Assembly (NCBI GenBank): GCA_022578605.1
Contig: MU394103.1
Span: 124,001-188,000, forward strand
DNA: 64,000 bases
From: Camillea tinctor
Lineage: Eukaryota; Ascomycota; Sordariomycetes; Xylariales; Xylariaceae
Direction: 5' to 3'
Part shown: piece after piece, positions 43,977 through 54,960 of the stretch
Layout: each line of letters begins with the position of its first letter
Numbering within the stretch: position 1 is the stretch's first letter
Position numbers and translations under genes: made by a program
Notes under the pieces: model-generated
The model's database searches: none
The model's input: the letters and a program-made list of their open reading frames with translations, nothing else
Told to the model about the DNA's origin: nothing

Positions 43977-44459
43977 TCACAACCCTATTCTGCAGCCACA
44001 CGTCTCTGAGTATGCTACAAACCCGCAAATCTCGCATATGATACACTCCTTGCTTCCATCTTCACAGTACGTGCCTTGCACTGGTGGTGACGATCCGCAT
44101 AACGGTGGATTACCAACCATACCTTCAGAAATAAAGCTCTCGTTGTGAATTATGCCAAATGGTTCCCGAGACCCGGAATTCGGCACTGTTGACCCTCCAG
44201 GGCTTACAAGACCATGTGGTTTCGGCGGGGCCGGACATATGCCAATATCGTTTTGCCGTCTCTGGGTGTTGTTGCTCCAATTCAAGAGTTGGTAATATTG
44301 ATCTACAAACTTTTGTCGTGCATAGATCTTGCCTTCATCGAAGGGTGGTGCTTGCGCCCATTGTAATTCTGCAGCGAGCTTTGTTCGTATCTCTCCTACC
44401 CGAGCCTGCAACCGCTGTGTTTGAGTATGGGGGTCCAATCGCACTTTGTAGTCTGTCAT
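43977..44459 (-). CDS. Hypothetical protein with Cys-rich C terminus, 160 aa
   Basis: An ATG-initiated frame. The N-terminal half is helical and charged (LQARVGEIRTKLAAELQWAQ). The C terminus is cysteine-rich (YCEDGSKECIICEICGF, then ETCGCRIGL), which may bind metal or form disulfides. No known family is recognised. An overlapping frame (44335-44607) on the same strand starts further upstream with a hydrophobic stretch, so the true gene may contain both pieces joined by an intron or frameshift that I could not place. Confidence 0.35.
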   Translation of the reverse strand: MTDYKVRLDPHTQTQRLQARVGEIRTKLAAELQWAQAPPFDEGKIYARQKFVDQYYQLLNWSNNTQRRQNDIGICPAPPKPHGLVSPGGSTVPNSGSREPFGIIHNESFISEGMVGNPPLCGSSPPVQGTYCEDGSKECIICEICGFVAYSETCGCRIGL

Positions 44460-44660
44460 ACGGAGACACTGCCAAGACTAGTTGGTTGGTAAATATGATA
44501 CCCTGTTTCGGACCATTGTATTGGTCATGTGGATAACCAACTTGCATAAGGAATAGATGCCTCAGGCCAGAATGTATGTGTATAAATAGGAGCATTATTC
44601 TCGACATGGGATCCAGGAGAACTTAGAACCTTAAGACTCCTTGAGACCATAAGAGAATTA

Positions 44661-45281
44661 TTAGTTGAATATGACTCTTTGTTCCAAGCTATGACCCCTT
44701 GTCACATAGTCCGTAAAATAGGTGAAAAGTGCTGCCTTCTTGCCGTCCGGGTGCATTCCCATCACGAAACGTTTCCTCGAGTTTTGTTTCTCTAACCCGA
44801 TGTCGGTAAGATCGTGACCCTGCGATTGGGTATTGTTGACCCAAGCTATTCTGTAGGCAGGGCATCTCAGTATCTCCCATGTGAGCGGATTCACAACCCG
44901 AATATCATCCATTTTGCTGCCAGTCATTACCCAAATTGGGACATGTTGTCTTTCTGCGCTCACTATCACGTCGTCTGGTGTTGCGAGAGATATCTCCTGG
45001 TCATGCAAGTGAAATAAACCACTGAAGTGGTAGACGCCTCTGTGGTCAGACTCAACCACACTCGATGTAAACTTTCCGTCCAAATCAGGTATACTTTCGA
45101 TTAGCTCATCATCGCAGATGTATCGTTGAATTGGTACGGGAGGACAGTGCAGCATTGTCGAAAGCAAAACAATGAAGAGAAAATAAGTAGATATCGGAAG
45201 ATTCCTTCCATCGACATTAATTAAAGCCTGACGTTCTCTAATACTAGAAATATTTTCATTACGCATCTTGATCCTGTTCAT
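44661..45281 (-). CDS. Hypothetical single-pass or secreted protein, 206 aa
   Basis: The frame starts at a true ATG and has one hydrophobic segment at about residues 32-45 (TYFLFIVLLSTMLH), a possible signal anchor. The remainder has well-formed beta-like blocks (GVYHFSGLFHLHDQEISLATPDDVIVS is one span, IWVMTGSKMDDIRVVNPLTW another). I recognise no family. It lies among other orphan frames to the right of the decayed recombinase. Confidence 0.4.
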   Translation of the reverse strand: MNRIKMRNENISSIRERQALINVDGRNLPISTYFLFIVLLSTMLHCPPVPIQRYICDDELIESIPDLDGKFTSSVVESDHRGVYHFSGLFHLHDQEISLATPDDVIVSAERQHVPIWVMTGSKMDDIRVVNPLTWEILRCPAYRIAWVNNTQSQGHDLTDIGLEKQNSRKRFVMGMHPDGKKAALFTYFTDYVTRGHSLEQRVIFN

Positions 45282-46670
45282 GGTTAGGGGTTGTAAATGA
45301 GACGGTACGGGGAGATGCGGACCTTCTAGACAACAATGAGCTTGTTAGGTAGCAGGGGCAAGGCACGGTACTTTAGTACTCGTGGTTCTATTTCGCCACC
45401 CAACAGGTGCATACTTGACCAAGCCCATAACTAACCCTGTACGAGTCTCCAGGGGGGCAACCACAAGGAGAAATACGGAGGACAGCGCCCCACGAAGATA
45501 ACTCGCTTGTCGGCAACACCTTGATATGAAAGTGGAAGCGACTATCTGTCGTTTGGCCCCATTTCTACATCTATCCTGCACGGGGCCCCTGCATAATCAC
45601 ATTTTGAGGGCTTTTACTTCCCTGCATATACCCTCGCTTTAACGTCGTTATCTATTGATATACTACAGCCAGGTATTGCACATCCCGTGTGCATGCTTAG
45701 TATTGATGCATCTTAAGCGTAATACACTGTCCAGGAATGGATACCAACTCGGCATCCAAAGTTTCACGTCGGCCTATAGGATGGATATGTGACTCTGAGC
45801 ATGCACAGTAAGTAGGTATGTAACGCTATCTTCGGTGGAGAGGAAATATCGAAATACTTTATTGCCCTGGTCCATAGGCACTTGATCTATGACGCGAGCC
45901 TCGCATGATCCTGAAGTGGTCTGATACTGAATTCAACCTTGGAAGTCCTTACCTCAATCTCGTGTGTGTTGCTGTCATTGTGAAAAGGGGGGAGGGGGAC
46001 TAGAGTCACAACTACTCACGTTATTACTTTTAACTTCAATTGAACTAACAGAATAGCCTTCCCGTATGTCCTACTAAACCCCCTTTCAAGCCAGTACATC
46101 GTCATAGTAGAGTTGGCCAAACCACGTCGTGACAATTTGAACAAATACCTACCTAAGCTGTCAACCCCCTTAGTTTGACGAAAGGTGTCCGGGGGGTATA
46201 CCATACTTAGGTACCCCCATCATGTGTCAACGGTTAAGCGTGGCATACGAAGTACCAGACATGTACCACTGGAAGACACATGCAGTACTATATGTGAGTA
46301 GTATAGTATAGTATAGTATAGTACCTTCATACATGGTATGTCAATAGTAGGCGGGTTTGACTTACTCCAGATTGTTGCAGGGGTTAGCCTCCCTAGCCTT
46401 CTGTAACCTAGGTAGTGCCTAGATCCACCAGACGTGCATTAAAAAGCGGCGACTCCTTACATTGGTCCAAGCGCCTGAATTGCCTTTAGGCAACACATCA
46501 CCCTGACTGACTTACCGTGCTGGTGTTCATTACGCAGTTATATAACGGCATCACCTTGAGTACCAACCTGCTTCCTTCTTACCCCTCTACCCCCAACTCA
46601 TGCGCATCTTCCTTTACACATCAACATTTCTCACAATTCTATCATACAGTCTACAAGCTCATCTTTCACA
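45282..46670. other. Gene-free stretch of 1.4 kb with a pentanucleotide repeat
   Basis: No supported gene. It contains the TATAG microsatellite listed separately and, at the right, a CA/CT-rich leader before the gene that starts at 46671. Confidence 0.45.
46301..46323. repeat. Microsatellite (GTATA)n
   Basis: Four and a half perfect copies of the 5-bp unit GTATA. Confidence 0.9.
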
Positions 46671-47571
46671 ATGTCTCAACCTCAAACCAAGTCAAGCACC
46701 CCCTCCAGTCCAACATACGGGATTGTTGAACGTGTCATTAAACATTTCAATAAGAAACTCGAGCAAAACCCCAAGAATGTACATCTAAATGACGATGATT
46801 TGCATCAGCTTGGGTTCAAGCGTACCGGCATCGACTACCAGACTGGAAGACCTGACGATGGAGGTCCCCAAGTTATTAAACTGAAACCTTTCCAACAGAT
46901 AACCTTCAACCCAGACGATGTGGAAAAATGCATCGAGTCCATCTCGGGCATACAAGAAAACACCAATTTCGACACTGCACATATGGTAGCGGAAGAACTC
47001 TTGTACCTATTCGACACCCTCGACAAGGATCGCCCCTACGGGGCTGCGCTCAAATCTAGTCCGTGGGTTCTCAAGGAGTGAGTGACTTGTCATGGTAAAC
47101 TAGTACGTATGAATACTAATGTGGAGATACTTAGGAACCCCGAGGGAGGCTTTGAATTCTCTCGGAACTTCTTTGTCACATCTGTCTGTGACGCCGAAAA
47201 AGTAGATCTCGTATGCTTCAACGCAATTGAAGACGACCTCCAGAATGACACTGTCTCTCCTTATGAGCTTCACACCGCATGTAGGTGGGTTGACAATAGA
47301 TTAAGGCAACCTGAATATAACTCTCTTCAGAAGATTTCTGTAAGCCCCCATGCCCCGCACCTTCACATCCAAACCCCTTTATTTTTGCGTTCTGCTTATG
47401 CAATTCAAGGTCACTATGATTTCAGTCTCGGGCCGGAATTGCAAGATCACGCAACTTTGCCATAATCACGTTGAGGAGATCCCCATCAGTGTGCGGTCGT
47501 CGGATATCTTCACGCTAGAGGAGGGTCCTAATGTAAAATTGATCGTGTCTTGGTTCTTGGGCATATTGTGA
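46671..47571 (+). CDS. Hypothetical protein, 257 aa, three exons
   Basis: Exons 46671-47077, 47135-47339 and 47410-47571 join in frame at GTGAGT/CTTAG and GTAAGC/TTCAAG. The intact splice structure and an A/C/T-rich leader (TTTCACAATG) argue for a real gene. The product is acidic and soluble, with no membrane segment. Readable blocks are YGIVERVIKHFNKKLEQNP near the N terminus, then LGFKRTGIDYQTGRPDDGG and ENPEGGFEFSRNFFVTSVCD. I do not recognise a domain, so no function is offered. It has the same orientation as the next hypothetical gene. Confidence 0.6.
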
Positions 47572-47894
47572 TAGGCCATGGGAGAATTCGGCAGTATGTA
47601 CCTAGCCAAGGAACAAAAGATGTGTTTTACGTATAAGTAACGGTATCAGAGGTAGTGGTAGCTCTAGTTCCCCGCTCAACAACATGGTAATTAACTACCC
47701 AAGTTCTTGCTATAAGGTCCTGAGGTTGTGACACTGGGTGCTTATAATCTAGGTGGGTAGATACCTAGCTTTCTTTACAATCAACTAGATGATCATTGAC
47801 GAACCCCGAGCGCACCAGGACTAGGATAGAGCCCGCACGAGACTCGGGAAAATCACTGGTAGGGGGGGCCGAAGACAATGCCGGCGGGATTGCC
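47572..47894. other. Intergenic, no gene seen
   Basis: This is 323 bp between two plus-strand hypotheticals. The frame of the downstream gene is open upstream of its first ATG from about 47796, so a missed 5' exon could lie here. Confidence 0.4.
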
Positions 47895-48398
47895 ATGACG
47901 GCCTACCAACAATTTCAAGGTTTACTGGACGAGACTTCCCTACAAAAAATACAGATTGCATATGTCAACTCCTTGAATTTTATGAGGATCTTACAGAATG
48001 CGGGCGAAGACGTACCTTTCCTGAGGGCAAGCCAGACTTGCTTCATGTCCGATAGCTTCAACGAGGGGAATTTTCATATCGTGTTGACGTCCGATTCCAT
48101 CTCAGAGTGGACCAGGGTGGACACTGCTACGACACAGGATAGACTGACTATTTCCCGCAAAGCACTCCAAGTTCCGTTTAGGAATGCGAAATATATTACT
48201 TTTTTCACGTCCAAGCACTTTGGTAGCGCCATTCAGGTCAGCCCTGATTGCCAAGTGCTGTGGCCGTCTTGTCGGGAATGCCTGGAGTTTCTAGACACCT
48301 ACGGGATCCCTGTGAAGAGCTTATGGGACTTCTTCCAGTCGCTTAGACACATGATGGCTTTCTTTCGTGTCCCAGATGACACTCCGCTACAAACATGA
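47895..48398 (+). CDS. Hypothetical protein, 167 aa
   Basis: A single open frame from the first in-frame ATG (MTAYQQFQGLLDETSLQK). The frame is open for a further 33 codons upstream without ATG, so the true start may lie in an unseen exon. It has readable amphipathic helices and beta strands (FHIVLTSDSISEWTRVD; AKYITFFTSKHFGSAIQV) and a Cys pair (WPSCRECLEF). No known family is recognised. Confidence 0.4.
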   Translation: MTAYQQFQGLLDETSLQKIQIAYVNSLNFMRILQNAGEDVPFLRASQTCFMSDSFNEGNFHIVLTSDSISEWTRVDTATTQDRLTISRKALQVPFRNAKYITFFTSKHFGSAIQVSPDCQVLWPSCRECLEFLDTYGIPVKSLWDFFQSLRHMMAFFRVPDDTPLQT

Positions 48399-49647
48399 TG
48401 CAGAGCTGCCCGGGACGAGGTCGGAACAGCCAGGACACTGGTTGGACATGTACCCTATCTAGCTCAACGCAAAATCACGCACATATGATAGATTAGTCGA
48501 TTGTAAAATGAGTTCGCAATTCCCAACACAGCACCTTTGTTTGTGAAGTGACACCCTCGTTGAGGATCTACACGATGTCCCCGACGCATTCAGTAATGGT
48601 GCCGAAGAGCGATATGGATTTATAAGGATCTAGGGCCGTATTACAGGGCAAGGCCCCCATTTCCCAACAGTGTCAGGCGTACACAGAGTACCATAATCCC
48701 AGGGGTCATGGCCTAGATATGTATGTAGAGTTCCGTAGAAGGGTTAATGTGTGCCTTGCTAGGATGTCTATAGCTATTAGGGATACATAAGACATTCTAT
48801 CTCAATTACCCGCGGTCCTAGCCCTTCGCAGAACAAATAGTCTATCGTTAATGTCTACGCGGAGGATATCATGACGTGAAGCCTGACTCTGCTGTGCATA
48901 ATGACAGTCGAGGGTAAGACGATAGACCTTACATCTCTTCCAGGGAACCGGAACAACTCCACGGCAAGTATAGCCCCTGCTAGCTACCAAAAGACTCTGC
49001 TTGAGAGGAATGGAGAAGTAATTTCATAGATTCAACTCATGTGATTTATTATACACGCTACATTCCAGTGGCGAAGTTACTCGTAGACTGGTAGAGTTTT
49101 AAATCAACGGGTGGCATAAGTTAATGTATATGCGTACAATGCAATATTGCCGTCATGCCAAAGCTCTTCCTCGGCCATAATACCCGTATTTCACGCCAGA
49201 CATATTGCTACTGAACTTGACGCTCCCAAGTTCTCCAAGTTTGTATGACGCATAGAAGCTTTTGACTAAATCGAGGGTGTTCTGGGTGATCATGCTACTG
49301 TCCACATACCAGTCATTTGATGCGGTGCTACGAGCATTACGACGGCACATCTACGACGTGAAAGTTTGAAAGTACCCCGGCGAGCTTTTCCGTATCAGGA
49401 GATGAAGCTCCCACACCCGTATTGATGTCGTATTAAGGCATCGCTAATATCATCATGACTGTGGCATAATGTCCATTTTCCTGTTGTGCTAAACTCCGAT
49501 AATGAATGGCACTAGAGCACCTCCCTTCTTCCCTTATTCTTCCTTTTTCTTGCCATTTTGACGTCACATATTTTCAAACATTCACCAATCACTCGGATTC
49601 TCATGCTCTCAGCGTTATTGAATTTCTTAGCTCGTAACGTAAAAAAT
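48399..49647. other. Gene-free stretch of 1.2 kb
   Basis: No supported gene. Short minus-strand frames near 48802-48990 and 49153-49350 lack features. The right end is the promoter/leader of the rhodopsin-like gene, and the frame there opens at an earlier ATG (49603). Confidence 0.4.
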
Positions 49648-50941
49648 ATGAGCGTACGCGACAAGTTCTTCCCAGTGATTATCACGTTCGCTGTGGTTGA
49701 CACTATCCTCGTGGCCATGAGATTATGGTCTCGTAACACTAAAGGATCCATCGGTTGGGACGACCTATATATGGTAGTTTCATTGGTGAGGGGATACCTA
49801 CTTTGGAAATGATAAATTTCTGACTTGATGGTAGCTCGGCTTCCTATTAATGGGTTCAATGGAAATTGTGTCTATTACATATGGCATTGGAGCAGTGGCC
49901 GAGGAGCCAGGTTTCGACTCGACAAAGGCAGCAATGGTAAGTAATAACAAGAGATATGTTATATCGAAGGCGGAGAATGGATAAATTGATGCTTGGTAGT
50001 ACTTCACGATTTCGCAGGTCGTCTATATTCTCACCTTTGGTATAATGATAACTGCTGTGGGAATGGTTCTTTTCCGCCTCATTGAAGGAACTCACTCGTA
50101 CAGGTTACGAATATTTCTTGTGGTATCTACGGCCATTGCGGCCTTTTGGTCTCTAGGTACAGCTATTCTTTTTGGCTTTCAATGCTACCCTCTATCTATA
50201 GCGTGGGGAATCGGAAGAGGGACTTGCCTACCATCGACTATACTTTCTCACGCGGGAGTCGCATTTTCCGTCATGGACCTGACTATCGGGTTGTGTTACG
50301 CAGTAAGAGAAAACTGGCTTGAGACTTTGGTTTAGCATTATTCTAACTAATCACTGTTGTGTAGGTTTTGCCAATTTGGATACTATACGAATCCCACTTA
50401 TCCAGAGCAAAAATGGCCCAGGCTATCGTAACGCTTGGCTTTGGAGGAGTGTAGGTTCAAATCCCCAGAAGCATATGAGAAAACTACGACTGATGCTTTT
50501 AGGGTCTCCGTTGTAACGTTTCTGCTTCGGTTTAGATTCGTCCTTGAAGTGGCAAAGATACCCTTGTCGGCAGGCCTCGCAAGCCCAGATCTTATCGAAG
50601 CCACACTTGAAGGGACCTTATAGTATGTATAATTTCTATTTACCGTGCCTTTGTTTCGATGATTCATTAACATTATAGCTCCTAGCTCCGTTTTAGAAAT
50701 CAGTCTGGGTATATTTGGGACAGTACTTATAGATGCGGGTCAACCGCTGAGGAGAACTCCTTTCCTTCCAGCCACGGCTAGTGACAGAAATTCCACGCTT
50801 ATGCAGTTGGATCCTGTTCGGACAAACCGAGACTCGGCATATTCAAATGACTTACGGGGAAGTTCAGTAGCTGGCAGTGAGAATGGAATCCTCCATTCAA
50901 CACAGTTCTCTACAGAAAAACAGGACGATTATGGACATTAG
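49648..50941 (+). CDS. Fungal rhodopsin-like seven-helix membrane protein (Pth11-related fold)
   Basis: A six-exon model gives 334 aa: 49648-49785, 49835-49936, 50000-50302, 50365-50450, 50503-50622, 50686-50941. Seven hydrophobic helices are visible, beginning FFPVIITFAVVDTILVAMRLW. Later ones are VVYILTFGIMITAVGMVLF, LRIFLVVSTAIAAFWSLG and VLEISLGIFGTVLI. Landmarks are the RLWSRN...GWDDLYM stretch between helices 1 and 2 and TYGIGAVAE after helix 2. The C-terminal tail is soluble (LRRTPFLPATASDRNS). This matches the fungal rhodopsin-domain/Pth11-like receptor group. No CFEM domain is present. The helix 3 extracellular side is shorter than usual, and the last acceptor is one of two nearby AGs. 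An in-frame ATG at 49603 would add 15 residues. Confidence 0.72.
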
Positions 50942-51273
50942 ACACTTACGGCAATAGCCATGTTATTTGTGGTAGAATGTCAGATAATGGTATTATGGTT
51001 CCGCCAAGGAATAGAAATACACCTGTAAACCGACACTGTGTTTGCCGGTGACTACGTATCGGCTGGCACCTGCATATCCTTGATCCCTGACAAAAATGAA
51101 GACTGGGAATCTTAACGGAGGTTTATACAGGATATGGAGGTATAATAACACCACACCGAAAGTAGCCGCGTACTTAGGAAAGCGAACATAGCTAGACATC
51201 GTAATGACATAGTTGGACAACTTTACTGTCTAATATGGATGATACTTTTTTTTTTTCCAAATCAGGCAACTAT
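50942..51273. other. Convergent intergenic region, no gene seen
   Basis: This is 332 bp between the 3' ends of the rhodopsin-like and helical-repeat genes, with a T12 run at 51248-51259. Confidence 0.5.
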
Positions 51274-53333
51274 TCAAGCTTCCTGTCGTCCATGTGGTTG
51301 AAGCCACTGTTTGAGGAAGTCCAGCCAAACAGGACCCAAGACAGTGAAATAAAATTGGCACCTCATACTTGTCAACGCATTTCTTGCTCTTATCACCTCA
51401 AGTTCTTGTAACCTCCCACGACTCAGTTCTAGCTCACAGATGGAAAGATCGACAATTTCATCAGTATAACCGAGAGGCAGTTGGAATTGCCTGGTTAGGT
51501 TACGGACGTCCTGCCACTTGTGGATGGCCAATTCAGGTTGCTTACCCACATGCTCAGTAATTGCAATACCTAAAGCAACTGAAATGCGATCAATCCACCC
51601 TAGCCGACCACCGGCCTCTAATTCTTGGTACATGGATTGGATTTCTTGGTAGCCATACCAGGCTTTCCCAGACAATAACTGACGGATACCCTCGACAAGG
51701 TGTGCGTTGGTTAATGCGAGTCGAATGCGGTCACTTGCCCTTGTGTCTAGCTGCATGCAGAGTTGTAGCCATCCCTCCAACCTTGTTATGGCTCTGCCGT
51801 TTTCCCCGAGTCCACACATAACAGCCGCTAGATGCGCAAGGGTCCTGCTACTTGGGTTACGGACAACGGATAAGATATCGTAGGCCTCGCGGAAACGACC
51901 TTGGAAACGGTAGACTATGCCATGCATTGATTCTATGATCCCATTCTGGGCTTCCTCAAACGTCGAAGCGAACAAGGGTGTAAACTGTGAGAGCATCGCG
52001 TGGGCCGATGAAAGCTCGTCACGCCGGATGCACTCAAGGGCTTTGACTAGGGCCAACTCAGCCGAGAATGCGTTTGATCGCGCGTCTTCAATTGGCGGGA
52101 AATGAATGAGGGGTATCTCCTTGCTCAAGGAGGCCGCGTGTTGCGAAAAAGACATCCTAATTCTTCGCACATGTAATCTTGCCTTAAGCAGTGCGATGTC
52201 CGAACGATCGCCATTGTTGTTTCTCTCGTAGGCTTGTACCAATCTATCTGCCATCGTGATTGCTTCCATTTTCCATTCGTTATTGCTGAAGTGCGACGAT
52301 GCGAGGCAGACTTCGATGGCACCATACAGGATGAGGCTAGAACCTTGAATAAATCGGGCCAGGACCTGGGGCTCGACTAAATAGGAGAATACATGGCTTA
52401 GCTGAGAAAGCATGGTCTCAAAGTACATGTTATAGCTTCCAGATGTCGTTAGTAAGTGAAGTACTTGTATGAGCTACCACAAACGTACTTGTCCGGCTCT
52501 AGTTCTCGATGTTTGGGTAAAGCATGCATTACAAGCTGGATAGCTTTGATTTTCCAGGCCAAGATCTCCTCTCTATCTTTCAGAATACTTGCAAGCCGTC
52601 TATTTACCCTGACAATGTTTTCAGTCGACCTGATAAAGCCTAGCATCTCAAGCTTGTGTAAGGCAGCCCCAAAGCCGGAGGCTTCCTGCACTAGTGAAGC
52701 GATGGTTGGTTTGGTTTCCCAAACCTCACCATTTCGACCCCAAGTTTTAGAGACGCAACGGGATCTAGAGAAGATGAGCTGTGGAACCTTGTCGGTTCCA
52801 AGGCAGTATAGGAGACAAGCGGCACCAAGAGAGTCGAGGTCCAGTTTGTCCAGCAATCGGTTGAACCAACTCACAAAGGATGGATTCACTGGGAAATGAT
52901 TGGCTCTTTTGAACAGGTCTCGCTTAGAAGCTTCGGATATGTCATCGTTAATAAGCAGTTCTAAGGTAGTTCGACTCCGCGAGTTACGATGTGCATCGAG
53001 CGTGGCATAGAAGACAGCAATCAAAGCAAGCGGGCCACCGATTTGCAAGGCTGAGGCAATCAGTGGAGCTCGAGGGGTGACTTGGGTGCGATGGTCGAGC
53101 TTGCGCGATAGCACGTAACTGCGCACGTATTTCTCCTGGCTGCCTACAAATTCATCGAGCGCGTCGCGGAGAGAATGCTCTACGCGCAGAACGCTTATGG
53201 TGTCTTGAAGTGCCTCGCGGTGACAGAGAAGAACGGCGTCAATGAGGATACTTCGAAGCTCGTAAGGGTCCCTTTTGACAGCCGATTGGATATCGAGAAG
53301 GTCACCATTCTCCAGCTCGCAGACGAGGCGCAT
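51274..53333 (-). CDS. Large alpha-helical (TPR-like) fungal protein
   Basis: Exons 53333-52489 and 52435-51274 give 668 aa. The second half is a series of helical hairpins of TPR type (ELALVKALECIRRDELSSAH; GRAITRLEGWLQLCMQLD). The first half is helical too (DALDEFVGSQEKYVRSYVLS). No ATP-binding or catalytic motif is visible, so an adaptor or scaffold role is the most that can be inferred. The start at 53333 is doubtful. A different frame just upstream, free of stops for over 100 bp, reads naturally into the protein if one base is skipped (SIHLGHLHPTTRASLITTP, then NDRVAHARLISH). The gene may therefore carry a 5' frameshift or a missed exon. Confidence 0.65.
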
Positions 53334-54960
53334 GGTGTATGGCTAATGAGCCGAGCATGGGCCACGCGATCATTGATCGGGGTCGTGATGAGTGAGGCAC
53401 GGGTGGTGGGGTGGAGATGCCCAAGATGTATCGATGTAGAGTGGACCCCGGAGACTTAATCTGTACCTAATATGCATATGCATCTACGTGGGCCTACCAT
53501 CTGGTATCACCTGGGAGTCCCGAGTTGAGAGTTGAGATCCGTAGGCCGACTAGGATATGTGGTCCGTGCCTAGTCGACGAGGTCCACTCGGTTGGTGCGT
53601 GCTAGCGTGGTCACACTAATAACCATTTAATCTTCTTAACGCGTTTCATCTGAAATAGGTAATTAGGTCCCGTCCCTGTTGGGGGGGGTGAGGTAAGCAA
53701 GGTCCACAATTAGGCCATATTAGTACGTTATGAGCGGGGTAGACAGCAAATAGAACCTAACCGAATACAACTCACTTTTCCCCTACCTTTCGTACCCTAC
53801 CTACATCGCCTGTAGAATATCATCAAGACAATGCGGCTCGTCGAGACTATAAATTCAAACAACCACGCCATACGATAAGTTTGCGACACGACATATGTAC
53901 TATGTATCATAGCAAACGTAGACAGCTCTCACCTTGAGCCCTATAAGATTATGCTTCAATCACATCATTAAACTGTGGGGCCGTATGCAAGTTGGAAACC
54001 CTTAGATATCATGGATGGCGGCATGCTCGATGTGCAGTTGGCGGTTCAGCGGGAAGTTCAGTCTCTCTCCACCAATTATAGTTACTTGGGAATCACATAC
54101 CCCATAATAGCAGTAACAACTTGACAGCTCAGTACGCATATTCACAAGCTGTCAATCCCGTGAATTCCCACGCTTGCATGAACCGAGACGGCTAGCTCTA
54201 TTAAGTTTTTACATTCCTTGTAAATATAGGTGCCGTAGTTATGTATTGGCCTCAGCTGTTAACTGCTAGTTGTTTTCATTTTATCATGTCCCCTGGGGTA
54301 TCACATCAGATTGGAGGTTTCGCAGTCGATAGCCATTCTTTGTACCAACTATCAATAGTTTGTGATATATGCACTAACCTTGCCTAGTGGCAGACCACGT
54401 AACCCCCTTTTCCTTCTCCTTCACCCTCCCCTTCAGTGAAGGACTAACCAGCCGAAGCTGTATCCCCCTCGAAACGTACACACTCCGGTAGCAGAAAGCG
54501 GCATGAAAGCCGCTCAAGGGTAATATATTACCTACTATGTAGGTACTGATCATCTGGTCTTCTCGCATGATCCATGGCTTGGGCAGCATATGTGTTATGC
54601 GCATACGTCTACAAAGGGATATGTCCTCCCAACTAGCAAGGAAGCCCGCTTTATCAAGCTAGAATAACCTGCATACCGTTACAGATAGGAATAAGAGAAA
54701 AAGGGAAATAAATGGCTTAAATTTTGGATAGCTTCACCCAGAGCTCTAAGGGTTACCACCCTACTATGCGGTACTACACTACTACAGGTACATCGTATAT
54801 TTATATCGGGCTTCCGCCCTCCCATAGATTCTCTCCGAAGTCCTTAACTGGCACACTTTATCCTATTTACGCACCATCTAGGTACTCATACCAACATCTA
54901 TACTTCTCGTCTCTTAGACATCAAGCCCACAAGAATCTACTTCTACCAAACTCCTTTATC
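53334..54960. other. Gene-free stretch of 1.6 kb
   Basis: Apart from the possible 5' extension of the helical-repeat gene (53334-53460), no gene is seen. The frame of the next gene is open upstream to 54724 without an ATG that fits, so that stretch is treated as leader. Confidence 0.45.

Noticed and set aside
50451..50502. GGTTCAAATCCCC resembling a tRNA T-arm
   Set aside because: No acceptor, D or anticodon stems can be formed around it. It lies in an intron of the rhodopsin-like gene.
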